Source: an uncultured Lachnospiraceae bacterium (GTDB lineage Bacteria; Bacillota; Clostridia; Lachnospirales; Lachnospiraceae). Taken from it: a DNA stretch of 37,553 nt. Below are positions 24,499-34,384 of the stretch, in pieces. The position numbers and the translations under genes were made by a program. Under the pieces are notes generated by a model, which saw only the letters and a program-made list of their open reading frames with translations, was not told the DNA's origin and did no database searches. Each line of letters begins with the position of its first letter. Positions within the stretch are counted from its first letter, which is position 1. Location of the stretch: NCBI GenBank assembly GCA_947626715.1, contig CANQTG010000017.1, positions 1-37,553 on the forward strand. The letters are read 5' to 3'.

Positions 24499-26532
24499 AT
24501 GAAAAAAGCGGATATAGGCGTTGCGTTATATGTGCTGGCGGCGTTCGTTATGCTGATCGTTCCGGTTCCCGCATGGCTTTTGGATATCCTGCTGGCGGTG
24601 AATATCTCGGTCGCGTTTACGGTGATGTTCGGCTGTATGTTCGCGACGGAAGTGCTGGAGATGTCCTTTTTCCCGACCGTGCTGCTGTTCACGACCATAT
24701 TCCGTATCGCGCTGAACGTATCCTCGACGCGTCTGATCCTATCGACGGGCGATCCGGGGAACGTCGTGCAGGTGTTCGGTAATTTCGTAGGCGGCGGCGA
24801 TCTGGTCATCGGCATTATCGTTTTCCTGATCCTGATCATCGTACAGTTTATGGTAATCAATAAAGGTTCCGAGCGTGTCGCGGAGGTAACGGCCAGATTT
24901 ACGCTGGACGCGATGCCCGGCAAGCAGATGGCGATCGACGCCGACTTAAATACGGGGGCGATCGACGACGCGGAGGCGAAGCGGCGCAGGGATCAGATAC
25001 AGGAGGAGTCCAGCTTTTTCGGTTCTATGGACGGTGCCGTTAAGTACGTAAAGGGAGACGCGGCGGCGGGCCTTTTGATCTCCGCCGTCAATATCGTCGG
25101 CGGTCTGGCGATGGGTATGCTGCGGGGCGGCATGGACTTTTCGGCGGCGCTGGATAAATATGTGATCCTGACGATCGGCGACGGGCTGGTGAGCCAGATC
25201 CCTTCCCTGCTGATCTCGTTATCGACCGGTATCTTGGTGACGAAGGGCTCGAAGGACGCGGACTTTGGGACCGTGCTGGTGAGCCAGCTCTTCGGGGTGC
25301 CGAAGGTACTGTATTTTGTAGGCGCTACCGTGATCGCGCTCGGCGTGCTGACGCCGCTGAATACGATTTTGTTTCTGGTGCTGGGCTTCTGCTTTATCAT
25401 CACGGCGCGTATCATGTCGGGGACGCTGGAAACGGCGCGGATCGACAATCAGGTGGAGGCGGAAGAGGCCGCCGCCGAGGAGATACGCCAGCCGGAGAAT
25501 GTTACCTCGCTCTTGGCGGTGGATCCGATCGAGCTGGAATTTGGCTACGGGATCATTCCGCTGGCCGATGTGAATCAGGGCGGCGACCTGCTTGACCGCG
25601 TCGTGATGATACGTCGTCAGGTCGCGTTAGAGCTGGGCGCGGTGGTGCCGATCATCCGTCTGCGCGACAATATCCAGCTCAACCCGAATCAGTATATCAT
25701 CAAGATCAAGGGCATACAGGTCAGCGAGGGCGAGATCCTCTTCGATCATTATATGGCGATGAATCCGGGCTATGTGGAGGAGGAGATCACCGGGATCCCG
25801 ACCTTTGAGCCGTCCTTCCATCTGCCCGCGATCTGGATCACGGAACATCAGAGGGAGCGCGCCGAGAGCATGGGCTATACGGTCGTGGATCCGCCCTCGA
25901 TCATCGCGACGCACCTAACGGAGATCATCCGCCAGCATATCGCGGAGCTCTTATCGCGGCAGGACGTACAGAGCCTTGTCAACAATCTCAAGGAGAGCAA
26001 TCCCGTACTGGTGGAAGAGCTTGTGCCTAAGCTGCTGGGGCTTGGCGAGATCCAGAAGGTGCTGCAGAATCTCTTAAAGGAAGGGATCTCGATCCGGGAT
26101 CTCCAGACGATCTTTGAGACGCTGGCGGATTATGCGGCGACGACGAGGGATACGGATATCCTGACCGAATATGTCAGACAGGCGTTAAAGCGCGCGATCT
26201 CGAGCCGTTTCTTCCCGGCGGGGGAGACGACGAGCGTGGTGACGCTCGACCCGCGGATCGAGCAGGAGATCATGAACAGCGTCAAGCAGACCGAGCAGGG
26301 CGCGTATCTTACGCTGGACCCGGAACGGACGAAGAAGATCGTCGCCGCTACGGAGACCGAGGTGAAGAAGCTCGAGGAGCTGGGGAAGAATCCCGTCATT
26401 ATCACCTCTCCGATCGTGCGTATGTATTTCCGGCGGCTGATCGAGGACTACTTTAAGGATCTGACCGTGGTTTCCTATAATGAGATAGATTCTAACATTG
26501 AATTACAATCTGTTGGGATGGTGACAGCATAA
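24499..26532 (+). CDS. flhA: Flagellar export gate protein FlhA
   Basis: Largest export gate protein; forms a nonameric ring that docks chaperone-substrate complexes and couples export to ion flow. The 677-residue product has eight predicted membrane helices in its first half, the FHIPEP-family region (ARFTLDAMPGKQMAIDADLN, AIDDAEAKRRRDQIQEESSF), and a soluble C-terminal half with FEPSFHLPAIWI and the conserved LIDYF-like end. The ATG 24499 follows AAAGGAG. The stop overlaps the flhF start by one base. Confidence 0.98.
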   Translation: MKKADIGVALYVLAAFVMLIVPVPAWLLDILLAVNISVAFTVMFGCMFATEVLEMSFFPTVLLFTTIFRIALNVSSTRLILSTGDPGNVVQVFGNFVGGGDLVIGIIVFLILIIVQFMVINKGSERVAEVTARFTLDAMPGKQMAIDADLNTGAIDDAEAKRRRDQIQEESSFFGSMDGAVKYVKGDAAAGLLISAVNIVGGLAMGMLRGGMDFSAALDKYVILTIGDGLVSQIPSLLISLSTGILVTKGSKDADFGTVLVSQLFGVPKVLYFVGATVIALGVLTPLNTILFLVLGFCFIITARIMSGTLETARIDNQVEAEEAAAEEIRQPENVTSLLAVDPIELEFGYGIIPLADVNQGGDLLDRVVMIRRQVALELGAVVPIIRLRDNIQLNPNQYIIKIKGIQVSEGEILFDHYMAMNPGYVEEEITGIPTFEPSFHLPAIWITEHQRERAESMGYTVVDPPSIIATHLTEIIRQHIAELLSRQDVQSLVNNLKESNPVLVEELVPKLLGLGEIQKVLQNLLKEGISIRDLQTIFETLADYAATTRDTDILTEYVRQALKRAISSRFFPAGETTSVVTLDPRIEQEIMNSVKQTEQGAYLTLDPERTKKIVAATETEVKKLEELGKNPVIITSPIVRMYFRRLIEDYFKDLTVVSYNEIDSNIELQSVGMVTA

Positions 26533-27776
26533 TGATAATCAAGAAATATCAGGCGAAAACGGAGGCGGAGGCCGTAGAACAGGCCCGTAAGGAGCTGGGG
26601 GCGAACATCGTCATCATGAATGTCCGCAATGTGAAGAGGACGGGGATCTTCCGTATCTTTAAGCCGAAGCTGACGGAGGTCACGGTCGCGTTGGAGGACG
26701 ATACGGACAGGAGCCTGCCCAGACGCGAGAGCGCCGCGCCTGCGCCCGCGCCGCGTCAGGACATACCGGAGCCGCCCGCGCGCCTTCAGGGGAGCATCCT
26801 GCCAAAGGAGCTGATCGAGAGCTCGATGGAACAGATGGAGAGCGGGAGCGCCGCGGACGATACGAACGGGCCGGAGATCGTGGAAAAGCTAGAGAGCCTG
26901 CAGAATCTTTTGGAAAAGCAGTTAAAGCCCGCGGAGGAGGAAAAGGAGGAGCCGGCCGAGAAGGAAGAGCCCAAAAGCGAAACGGCGGCATTTATGCAGC
27001 TTTTGTTTAATACGATGGTAGAGAATGAAGTCCATGAGAAGTATGCGAACCAGATCATCGACGAGATCAAGAAGAGCAATAAGCCCAATACGCCGATGGA
27101 CTATGTCCTTTCCAACGTTTACCAGAAGATGATACTGAAATTCGGGAAGCCGATGGAGATACAGCCCGCGGAGAGAGGCCCTAAGATCGTGTTTTTCGTA
27201 GGGCCCACCGGCGTGGGCAAGACGACGACGATCGCAAAGCTCGCCTCCCGATTCCGCGTGGACGAAAAGAAAAGGATCGCGCTGCTCACGACGGACACCT
27301 ACCGGATCGCGGCGGCCGAGCAGCTCCGCACCTATGCGAACATCTTAGACGTGCCGTTCCGCGTCATCTACTCGGTCGACGAGATCGAGCAGGCCCTACA
27401 GGACTTTGCGGAATATGATTATATTCTGGTCGATACGGCGGGACATTCCCATTACAACAATGCGCAGCGGGACAATATGAGCCAGTTTATCCATTGCGTG
27501 GACGGGAAGGCGGAAAAGGAAGTATTCTTAGTGGTGAGCGCCACGACGAAATACAGGGATCTGGTCAGTATCGCGGAGTCCTATCAGCATGTGACGGATT
27601 TCAAGCTGATCTTTACCAAACTGGACGAGACGATGACGCTCGGCAACCTGCTGAACTTAAAGCTCCATACGGGGGCCGCTCTGTCCTATGTGACGTGCGG
27701 GCAGAACGTGCCGGACGACATCGAACGTTTTAATCCGCAGAAGACGGTCAAGCAGCTTCTCGGCGGGAAACGCTAG
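26532..27776 (+). CDS. flhF: Flagellar biosynthesis SRP-type GTPase FlhF
   Basis: GTPase of the SRP family that marks flagellar position and number. The 414-residue product has a basic N-terminal B domain (MIIKKYQAKTEAEAVEQARKEL), an acidic Pro/Glu linker, and the NG domain with P-loop GPTGVGKTTTIAKL (Gly224 onward), DTYRIAAAEQLRTY and the DTAGHS G-motif at Asp301. Followed at 20 nt by its partner flhG. Confidence 0.96.
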   Translation: MIIKKYQAKTEAEAVEQARKELGANIVIMNVRNVKRTGIFRIFKPKLTEVTVALEDDTDRSLPRRESAAPAPAPRQDIPEPPARLQGSILPKELIESSMEQMESGSAADDTNGPEIVEKLESLQNLLEKQLKPAEEEKEEPAEKEEPKSETAAFMQLLFNTMVENEVHEKYANQIIDEIKKSNKPNTPMDYVLSNVYQKMILKFGKPMEIQPAERGPKIVFFVGPTGVGKTTTIAKLASRFRVDEKKRIALLTTDTYRIAAAEQLRTYANILDVPFRVIYSVDEIEQALQDFAEYDYILVDTAGHSHYNNAQRDNMSQFIHCVDGKAEKEVFLVVSATTKYRDLVSIAESYQHVTDFKLIFTKLDETMTLGNLLNLKLHTGAALSYVTCGQNVPDDIERFNPQKTVKQLLGGKR

Positions 27777-27796
27777 AAGGACAGGAGATAAGGCAT

Positions 27797-28681
27797 ATGG
27801 ATCAGGCAGAACAGTTACGCAATATCATTAAAAAAAGTATGCAGAACAACAGGCCGCTCGCCAGAGTGATCACAGTGACCAGCGGGAAGGGCGGCGTCGG
27901 CAAGTCCAATACGGCGATCAATCTGGCGCTTCAGTTTAAGAAGCTTGGGCAGCGCGTCATCATTCTGGATGCGGATTTTGGTCTGGCGAATATCGAGATC
28001 ATGTTCGGCACGATGCCGCGCTATAATCTGAGCGATCTGATCTATCAGGGCAAGAACATACGGGAGATCATCACGTGGGGGCCGGGGGAGGTCGGCTTTA
28101 TCTCCGGCGGGAGCGGGATCGCAGGGCTCTCCAACCTGCGGCAGGAGTACCTAAACTATATCATTCAGAATCTGGTCGAGCTCGATGCGATCGCGGATAT
28201 CATCATCGTGGATACCGCGGCGGGGATCGCGGACGCCGTCCTAGAATTTCTCGTTGCGAGCGGCGAGATCCTCTTGGTGACGACGCCGGAGCCTACCTCG
28301 ATCACGGATTCCTATTCCCTGCTCAAGGCGCTGCACCGCCATTCGCGCTTTGTTCAGGAGGATTCGAGGATCAAGGTGATCGCCAATCGGGTAGGGAGCG
28401 CGGCGGAGGGGGAAACGCTGTTTAATAAGTTAAACGCGGTCGTCTCAAGATACTTAACGCTGCCGATCGAGTATCTGGGCATGGTCCCCTATGACAATCA
28501 GCTCTCTAAGGCGGTCATGCAGCAGGTCCCGGTATCTATCCAAAATCCGAACGCGCGCTCCGCGCTCGCCTATGAGGAGATCGCGGCGAAGCTCATGAAC
28601 AAGGAACGGAACAAGAATCTCAGGAAACGCGGTATGGCGGCATTTTTCTCGCATATCGTAAACGGAAAAAAGACGGGGTAA
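27797..28681 (+). CDS. flhG: MinD-like ATPase FlhG (YlxH/FleN)
   Basis: ParA/MinD-family ATPase that controls flagellar number with FlhF. The 294-residue product begins MDQAEQLRNII, which contains the DQAxxLR motif known to stimulate FlhF GTPase. It has the deviant Walker A KGGVGKSN, DADFGLANIEIMFG, and a C-terminal basic amphipathic stretch (KERNKNLRKRGMAAFF) suited to membrane binding. Confidence 0.95.
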   Translation: MDQAEQLRNIIKKSMQNNRPLARVITVTSGKGGVGKSNTAINLALQFKKLGQRVIILDADFGLANIEIMFGTMPRYNLSDLIYQGKNIREIITWGPGEVGFISGGSGIAGLSNLRQEYLNYIIQNLVELDAIADIIIVDTAAGIADAVLEFLVASGEILLVTTPEPTSITDSYSLLKALHRHSRFVQEDSRIKVIANRVGSAAEGETLFNKLNAVVSRYLTLPIEYLGMVPYDNQLSKAVMQQVPVSIQNPNARSALAYEEIAAKLMNKERNKNLRKRGMAAFFSHIVNGKKTG

Positions 28682-28690
28682 CGGATCGAT

Positions 28691-29428
28691 ATGGAAAACA
28701 TGGACTTAATGCGGAAGGTCTTTAAGCCGGGGACTAAGATAGAGATCCTGCCGGATAGGAGAGGCAGGCTGGACGAGGACGAGTCCGAGACCAAATATTA
28801 TCACAGTAAGATCAGCGATCTCAGGGAGGACGGCTCGGTCGAGATCTATATGCCGATCGAGCGCGGCAAGCTGATGCTGATGTCGGTAGGGAAGGAGGCG
28901 GATTTCCTCTGCTATTCCTCCAGCGGTATCTATCGGTGCCGGGTGGTCGTGACGGAGCGCTATAAGCACGACGGGCTGTATTTCCTGCTGCTAGAGCCGA
29001 CGGGAGAGCTGCGCAGGAACCAGCGCAGGGAATTTTACCGTTATCAGTGCACGGTGCCCATGCAGAGCAGGAAGATGGACGAAGAGGAGGAAAGATGGCT
29101 CATGCAGCGGGGACAGCTGCTGATCATCGACGAGAATTTTTTGGATGAGAGCGTCATAACGGATATCAGCGGCGGCGGCATCCGTTTTTCAGGGAAGCTG
29201 AAATACGAGGAAGGGGATATCGTATACTGCAAGTTCAGCTTCGGGCAGGAGTATGAGGAATGTATCCGGGTGCTGGAGAGCAGCGAGATACCGGAGCGGA
29301 CCGGGGAGTATCGGCACAGAGCGAAATTCGTGGCCATGAAGAATAAAGAAAGGGAAGAGATCATTAAGTATATCTTTGCGATGGAGCGCATGAGAAAAAA
29401 ATTTAATAATTATGAATATGATATGTGA
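28691..29428 (+). CDS. PilZ-domain flagellar brake protein (YcgR/MotI-like)
   Basis: Cyclic di-GMP effector expected to slow or disengage the motor. The 245-residue product has an N-terminal YcgR-type beta domain (about residues 10-110) and a C-terminal PilZ domain. The c-di-GMP signature is complete: RxxxR at Arg113-Arg117 (RREFYR) and DxSxxG at Asp158 (DISGGG). It lies between flhG and cheB; in B. subtilis the related motI (ypfA) gene is elsewhere. Ten-nt spacing to flhG implies co-transcription. Brake action on the stator is inferred from the family. Confidence 0.88.
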   Translation: MENMDLMRKVFKPGTKIEILPDRRGRLDEDESETKYYHSKISDLREDGSVEIYMPIERGKLMLMSVGKEADFLCYSSSGIYRCRVVVTERYKHDGLYFLLLEPTGELRRNQRREFYRYQCTVPMQSRKMDEEEERWLMQRGQLLIIDENFLDESVITDISGGGIRFSGKLKYEEGDIVYCKFSFGQEYEECIRVLESSEIPERTGEYRHRAKFVAMKNKEREEIIKYIFAMERMRKKFNNYEYDM

Positions 29429-29446
29429 AAAGAGAAGGGATAGGCT

Positions 29447-30520
29447 ATGAAAAAAATTCTGATGGTCGATGACTCAGCACTCATGAGAAGGGTAATCTGT
29501 GATATAATTGATTCAGATGAACGATTCCAAGTGGTGGATAAGGCTACTAACGGGCTGGAAGCGCTGGAACTGCTGAGCGAGAAGACGTATGACGCGGTCG
29601 TATTGGACGTGAATATGCCGCGGATGAACGGGCTGGAGCTGCTGCGCCGCTTAAAGGAGCGCGGGATCTCCGCAAAGGTCATGATGGCGAGCACCCTAAC
29701 GAGCGAAGGGGCGAAGATCACGCTGGATGCGCTGGATCTGGGGGCTCTCGACTTTATCCATAAGCCGACGAACGCGATCGCCTGCCGGGAGGACGACTTT
29801 AAGGAAAATCTCCTACGGACGCTGGAGGTGGTGGCGAACAGCAAAGCGCCCGTCTTTGACAAGCCCTTTACGGCGGAGAGTATGCGCGTGACGAAGCAGG
29901 TCGTCGATCTGGCGCAGAAGCACGCGTCAAAGGTCGCGGGGAATAAGATCGTAGCGATCGCAAGCTCCACGGGAGGCCCGAAAGCGCTGCAGTCGGTCGT
30001 CTCAAGGCTGCCTAAGAACCTAAAGACGCCGGTCACGATCGTACAGCATATGCCGGAGGGATTTACCAAATCCTTAGCCGAACGTCTGGACTCGATCAGC
30101 GAGATCACGGTATCGGAGGCCGTAGACGGCGAGACGCTGGAGGCGGGACATGTCTACATCGCACGAGGGGGGAAGCATATGAATGTGGACATGAAGGCGC
30201 CGGGACGGTATGTGATCCGTTATTCGGACGAACCGTCGCGCGAGGGCGTGAAGCCGTGCGCCAACTATATGTACGAGTCGCTGATCAAGAGCGCCTTCGA
30301 CGAGATCGTCTGCGTCGTGATGACGGGTATGGGCGCGGACGGCACCAAAGGGATCTTAAATCTAAAGAACGAGAAAAAAGTACATGTGATCGCACAGGAG
30401 CAGAGCACCTGCGCGGTCTATGGGATGCCGAGAAGCATTGTTCAGGCGGGAGCGGCCGATCAGATCGTCCCGTTAGAGCATATTGCACACGAGATTATTT
30501 TGAACGCGGGGGTAATATAA
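29447..30520 (+). CDS. cheB: Chemotaxis methylesterase/deamidase CheB
   Basis: Receiver domain controlling a methylesterase that removes methyl groups from receptors. The 357-residue product has Asp8/Asp9, phosphoacceptor Asp54 and Lys at HKPT in the receiver. The catalytic domain has the nucleophile Ser174 in ASSTGGPKAL, the His in VQHMPEGF, and the Asp in TGMGADG. cheR is not in this window, so it must be encoded elsewhere if the methylation cycle is complete. cheA starts 1 nt after the stop. Confidence 0.97.
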   Translation: MKKILMVDDSALMRRVICDIIDSDERFQVVDKATNGLEALELLSEKTYDAVVLDVNMPRMNGLELLRRLKERGISAKVMMASTLTSEGAKITLDALDLGALDFIHKPTNAIACREDDFKENLLRTLEVVANSKAPVFDKPFTAESMRVTKQVVDLAQKHASKVAGNKIVAIASSTGGPKALQSVVSRLPKNLKTPVTIVQHMPEGFTKSLAERLDSISEITVSEAVDGETLEAGHVYIARGGKHMNVDMKAPGRYVIRYSDEPSREGVKPCANYMYESLIKSAFDEIVCVVMTGMGADGTKGILNLKNEKKVHVIAQEQSTCAVYGMPRSIVQAGAADQIVPLEHIAHEIILNAGVI

Positions 30521-30521
30521 A

Positions 30522-32696
30522 ATGGATGTAAGCCAATATCTTGAGATCTTCATTGATGAAACCAAAGAACATCTTCAGAACCTGAACACCCAGATCCTGA
30601 ATCTGGAGCAGGATTCGGAAAATCAGGATACGATCAACGAGATTTTCCGCGCCGCGCATTCCCTAAAGGGTATGGCGGGAACCATGGGATATAAGCGGAT
30701 GCAGACGCTGACCCATGATATGGAAAACGTATTCTCGGAAGTGAGGAACGGCAATATCAAGGTCAAGGCCAATATGATCGATATCCTGTTCCAGTGCCTC
30801 GACGCGCTGGAGGAATATCTGGATACGATCCAGTCCTCCGCGGACGAAGGGACGAACGACAACGAGCCTTTGATCAAGGCGCTCAATCAGATCTTAAACG
30901 GCGAGGACGGCGGAGAAGCTCCCAAGCAGGAGGAGAGTGCCGCGCCCGCTGAGAAGGAGAGCGCGCCCGCAGCCGCCGGCGCGGGAGAGGACGGGGCGAA
31001 ATGGACGAGCATTGCGCTGGGCGAGAGCGAGACGATGGTGCTCGGGCAGGCCCTAGAGCAGGGCAGGAAGGTATACGGCCTTACCGTTTATGTGGAAGAG
31101 AGCTGCATTCTGAAGGCGGCGAGAGCCTTCCTCGTATTTAAGGCGGTGGAAGAGCTCGGCGAGGTGCTGGTCTCCAACCCTCCGGTACAGGAGATCGAGG
31201 ACGAGAAATTTGATTTTGATTTCAGTATCATCGTGATCACGGACAGCCCGCTGGATAAGGTCATAAACGCCGCGCAGTCGGTCTCCGAGATCCATCGGGT
31301 AGTCGGCGGCGTGCTGAATCTGGACGAGGTGCCGGAGAAGGAAGAAGAGACGGGAGCGGCGGAGGTAACGGAAACACCGGCGGCGGAGAGCGCCGCGGCG
31401 GCCGATACCAAGCCGCAGCAGGAGCCGGAGAGCGCAAAGAAACCGGCGCAGACGCCCGCGCCCGTAAAGGAGAGCGCGCCCGCAGCGCCCGCGCCTGCGG
31501 CAAAGCAGGAGAAAAAGCCGGCGGCCGGCAAGCCTGTCGTAAACCGCACGGTGCGTGTCGATATCGAAAAATTAGACTCCCTTATGAATCTGGTCAGCGA
31601 GCTGATCATCGCCAAAAACTCTTTGGTGGCGGCGACGGGTTCGGCCGATTCGGGCGCGGGGGACAATTCCTTTAACGAAGAGATCGAATATCTGGAGAGT
31701 ATCACGACGAATCTGCATGAGTCCGTCATGAAGGTCCGTATGGTGCCGATCGAGAGCGTGGTGCAGAAATTCCCGCGTATGATCCGCGACCTTCAGAAAA
31801 AGCTGGATAAGAAGATGGAACTGTATTTGTCCGGCGAGGAGACGGAGCTTGACCGTACCGTGGTGGACGAGATCGGCGACCCGCTGATGCACCTTCTGCG
31901 CAACGCCGCGGATCACGGCCTAGAGAGCGCCGAGAAACGTCTTGAGCGGGGCAAGCCGGAGGTCGGTACGATCCGTCTGGACGCATATCAGGACGGCAAT
32001 AACGTCATTATCGAGGTAAGCGACGACGGCGGCGGAATCGATATCGAGGCCGTAAAGCAGAAGGCGCTGGAGCGCGGCGTGATCACGGAGGATCAGGCAT
32101 GGAACATGAGCGATAAGGATATCGTCAACCTGCTCTTCCTTCCGAGCTTTTCCACCGCGAAAAAGGTAACGGACGTATCCGGCAGAGGCGTGGGCCTAGA
32201 CGTCGTAAAATCCAAGATCGAGTCCTTAAGCGGCGAAGTGGACGTTAAAACGAAGCTGGGCGAGGGCAGCACATGGTCGATCCGCCTGCCGCTGACGCTG
32301 GCGATCATTCAGGCTTTGATGGTGATCGTGGGAGATGAGAAATACGCGATCGCGCTCGGCTCTATCGAGACGATCGAGAATATCACGAAGGACGATATCG
32401 AATATGTGCAGGCGGAGGAGGTCATCAATCTGCGCGGCACCGTGATCCCGCTGATCCGTCTGGACGATATGCTGGACGTGCCTAAGGAGAAGGGCGACGA
32501 TGAGAATCTGGTCGTCGTTATCGTCAGAAAGGGCGAAAAACAGGCGGGCCTTGTGGTCGACGAGCTGATCGGCCAGCAGGAGATCGTCATCAAGTCTCTG
32601 GGCAAGTATATCAATAAATGCAAATTCATCAGCGGCGCGACGATACTCGGCGACGGCGAGGTAGCGCTGATTCTGGACGCCAACGCAATGATTTAA
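30522..32696 (+). CDS. cheA: Chemotaxis histidine kinase CheA
   Basis: Receptor-coupled kinase phosphorylating CheY and CheB. The 724-residue product has all five domains: P1 with phospho-His46 (AAHSLKGMAG), P2 docking domain (about 165-270), a Pro/Ala/Glu-rich linker (about 275-340), P3 dimerisation (KLDSLMNLVSELIIAKNSLV), P4 kinase with N box HLLRNAADHGLE and G boxes DDGGGID and GRGVGLDVV, and P5 CheW-like domain. All ATP-binding boxes look intact. Confidence 0.98.
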   Translation: MDVSQYLEIFIDETKEHLQNLNTQILNLEQDSENQDTINEIFRAAHSLKGMAGTMGYKRMQTLTHDMENVFSEVRNGNIKVKANMIDILFQCLDALEEYLDTIQSSADEGTNDNEPLIKALNQILNGEDGGEAPKQEESAAPAEKESAPAAAGAGEDGAKWTSIALGESETMVLGQALEQGRKVYGLTVYVEESCILKAARAFLVFKAVEELGEVLVSNPPVQEIEDEKFDFDFSIIVITDSPLDKVINAAQSVSEIHRVVGGVLNLDEVPEKEEETGAAEVTETPAAESAAAADTKPQQEPESAKKPAQTPAPVKESAPAAPAPAAKQEKKPAAGKPVVNRTVRVDIEKLDSLMNLVSELIIAKNSLVAATGSADSGAGDNSFNEEIEYLESITTNLHESVMKVRMVPIESVVQKFPRMIRDLQKKLDKKMELYLSGEETELDRTVVDEIGDPLMHLLRNAADHGLESAEKRLERGKPEVGTIRLDAYQDGNNVIIEVSDDGGGIDIEAVKQKALERGVITEDQAWNMSDKDIVNLLFLPSFSTAKKVTDVSGRGVGLDVVKSKIESLSGEVDVKTKLGEGSTWSIRLPLTLAIIQALMVIVGDEKYAIALGSIETIENITKDDIEYVQAEEVINLRGTVIPLIRLDDMLDVPKEKGDDENLVVVIVRKGEKQAGLVVDELIGQQEIVIKSLGKYINKCKFISGATILGDGEVALILDANAMI

Positions 32697-32721
32697 CGGG
32701 AACGGGCAAGGAGGAGAAAAC

Positions 32722-33222
32722 ATGGATGCATTAAAATTAGGGACAGGTTCCACATTGGACTATGAAGAGGATGGATATGTTTCACCCAATATTACCCAGT
32801 TCATCGTTGTGAAGTTCGGGGAAGAACAGTATGGAATCGACATTAAATATGTAGACAATATCATTCGTATGCAGCGGATCACGCGGGTGCCCAAAGTCGC
32901 TCCCTATATCAAAGGCGTCATCAATGTGCGCGGGGAGGTGCTCCCGGTCATGAGCGTCAGGCTGAAGATGGATCTGGAGGAGGACGTGGAGACGAAATCG
33001 ACCCGTATCATCATCTTAAAGCTGGAGCAGCACGGAAATATCGGGATCGTCGTAGACGAGGTAAAGGAAGTCGTGAATCTCGAGGACAGCCAGATCGAGA
33101 ACGCTTACAACAGGACGAAGGACGATAAGCTCAGCTTTATCTACGGGATCGGCAAGTATGAAGGCGGCCTGATCTCTTTGCTGAATCTGAATGCGGTCGC
33201 GTTGGAAAAAGACATGATGTGA
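32722..33222 (+). CDS. cheW: Chemotaxis coupling protein CheW
   Basis: Adaptor linking receptors to CheA. The 166-residue product is a single CheW domain with FGEEQYGIDIKYVDNIIR, APYIKGVINVRGEVLPVMSV and IVVDEVKEVVNL. A short acidic N-terminal extension (about 20 residues) precedes it. AAGGAGG lies upstream of the ATG. Confidence 0.97.
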   Translation: MDALKLGTGSTLDYEEDGYVSPNITQFIVVKFGEEQYGIDIKYVDNIIRMQRITRVPKVAPYIKGVINVRGEVLPVMSVRLKMDLEEDVETKSTRIIILKLEQHGNIGIVVDEVKEVVNLEDSQIENAYNRTKDDKLSFIYGIGKYEGGLISLLNLNAVALEKDMM

Positions 33223-33242
33223 TGTTGCGTGGTGAGGTAAGT

Positions 33243-33857
33243 ATGGGAAAAGAACTGAATTTAGAAACAATGACCGCGGAATATGTCGATGTGCTCAAGG
33301 AGCTCGGGAATATCGGCGCCGGCAATGCGATGACGGCGCTGGCCCAGCTCTTGAACTGCAAGGTCGATATGCAGGTGCCGCAGGTAAGGCTTTTGGAATT
33401 TAAGGACGTCGGTACGATCATCGGCGGGGAGGAGCAGATCGTTGCGGGAATCTATCTGGCGGTGGAAGGGGATATCACGGGAAGCATCATGTTTCTGCTG
33501 GCGAAGGATTCCGCGAGATATCTGGTAAGCAAGCTGATGGGAATGCAGGTCAGCGAGGAATTTGGCGAGATGGAGATCTCCGCCCTGATGGAGATCGGCA
33601 ATATCATTACGGGCGCGTATCTCAATTCGCTCGCGACGATCACGAATCTGAAGATCTATCCGTCGCCTCCGGCGATCAGTCTGGATATGGCCGGAGCGAT
33701 ACTGAGCGTGCCGGCGATCCAGTTCGGAACGCTGGGAGATAAGATCCTGCTCATACAGTCCCAGTTTATGGATGAAATCAAACTGGATGGATACTTTATC
33801 ATGGTTCCCGATATCGAGTCATATACGAAGATACTGACATCTCTTGGTGTCGTATAG
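33243..33857 (+). CDS. cheC: CheY-P phosphatase CheC
   Basis: Dephosphorylates CheY-P and binds CheD as part of adaptation. The 204-residue product keeps both phosphatase sites: Glu20/Asn23 (KELGNIGAGNA) and Glu117/Asn120 (MEIGNIITGAY), each with Pro 23 residues after the Asn. ATG 33243 is chosen because GAGG lies about 6 nt upstream; a GTG at 33219 overlaps the cheW stop and would add eight unconserved residues. Confidence 0.96.
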   Translation: MGKELNLETMTAEYVDVLKELGNIGAGNAMTALAQLLNCKVDMQVPQVRLLEFKDVGTIIGGEEQIVAGIYLAVEGDITGSIMFLLAKDSARYLVSKLMGMQVSEEFGEMEISALMEIGNIITGAYLNSLATITNLKIYPSPPAISLDMAGAILSVPAIQFGTLGDKILLIQSQFMDEIKLDGYFIMVPDIESYTKILTSLGVV

Positions 33858-33886
33858 CAGAAACAGTAAGGAAGAAGTTTGGGCAG

Positions 33887-34372
33887 ATGAGTGAAATTAT
33901 CAAAGTTGGTATGGCGGATTTAAAGGTGTGTAAAAGTCCCAACGGCGTTACGACGCTGGGGCTGGGTTCCTGCGTGGGAATCGCGATTCGTGATCCGTCC
34001 ACGAAGATCGGCGGTCTGGCGCATATCATGCTGCCGGACAGCAAGGCGATACGGAACAATTCCAATATTCCCAAATTTGCGGATACCGGCATAGAGGAGC
34101 TGGTAAAGCAGATGGTAGCCGCGGGCGCGGGCAGGAGCAGGCTGGTGGCGAAGATCGCCGGCGGCGCGCAGATGTTCGCTTTTCAGAATAAGTCCGATCT
34201 GGTACGCGTCGGAGAGAGAAACGTAATGGCGGTAAAAAAGAAGCTCCAAGAGATGAAGATACCGATTCTGGCGGAGGATACGGGCAAGAATTACGGGCGT
34301 ACCGTGATCTTTTATCCCGAGACGGGGGATTTTGTGATTCGGAGCGTAGGCAAGAAGGATTCTGTGATCTGA
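33887..34372 (+). CDS. cheD: Chemoreceptor glutamine deamidase CheD
   Basis: Deamidates receptor glutamines and interacts with CheC. The 161-residue product has the catalytic Cys29 in LGLGSCVGIAI, His46 in GGLAHIMLP and Thr23, matching the family catalytic residues. Length is typical. It follows cheC as in B. subtilis. Confidence 0.97.
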   Translation: MSEIIKVGMADLKVCKSPNGVTTLGLGSCVGIAIRDPSTKIGGLAHIMLPDSKAIRNNSNIPKFADTGIEELVKQMVAAGAGRSRLVAKIAGGAQMFAFQNKSDLVRVGERNVMAVKKKLQEMKIPILAEDTGKNYGRTVIFYPETGDFVIRSVGKKDSVI

Positions 34373-34384
34373 CAGGGGAAAGAA

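Noticed and set aside
29500-29508. Extended -10 sequence TGATATAAT inside the start of cheB
   Set aside because: No acceptable -35 at 16-18 bp upstream and it lies in codons for the conserved receiver N-terminus; probably chance.
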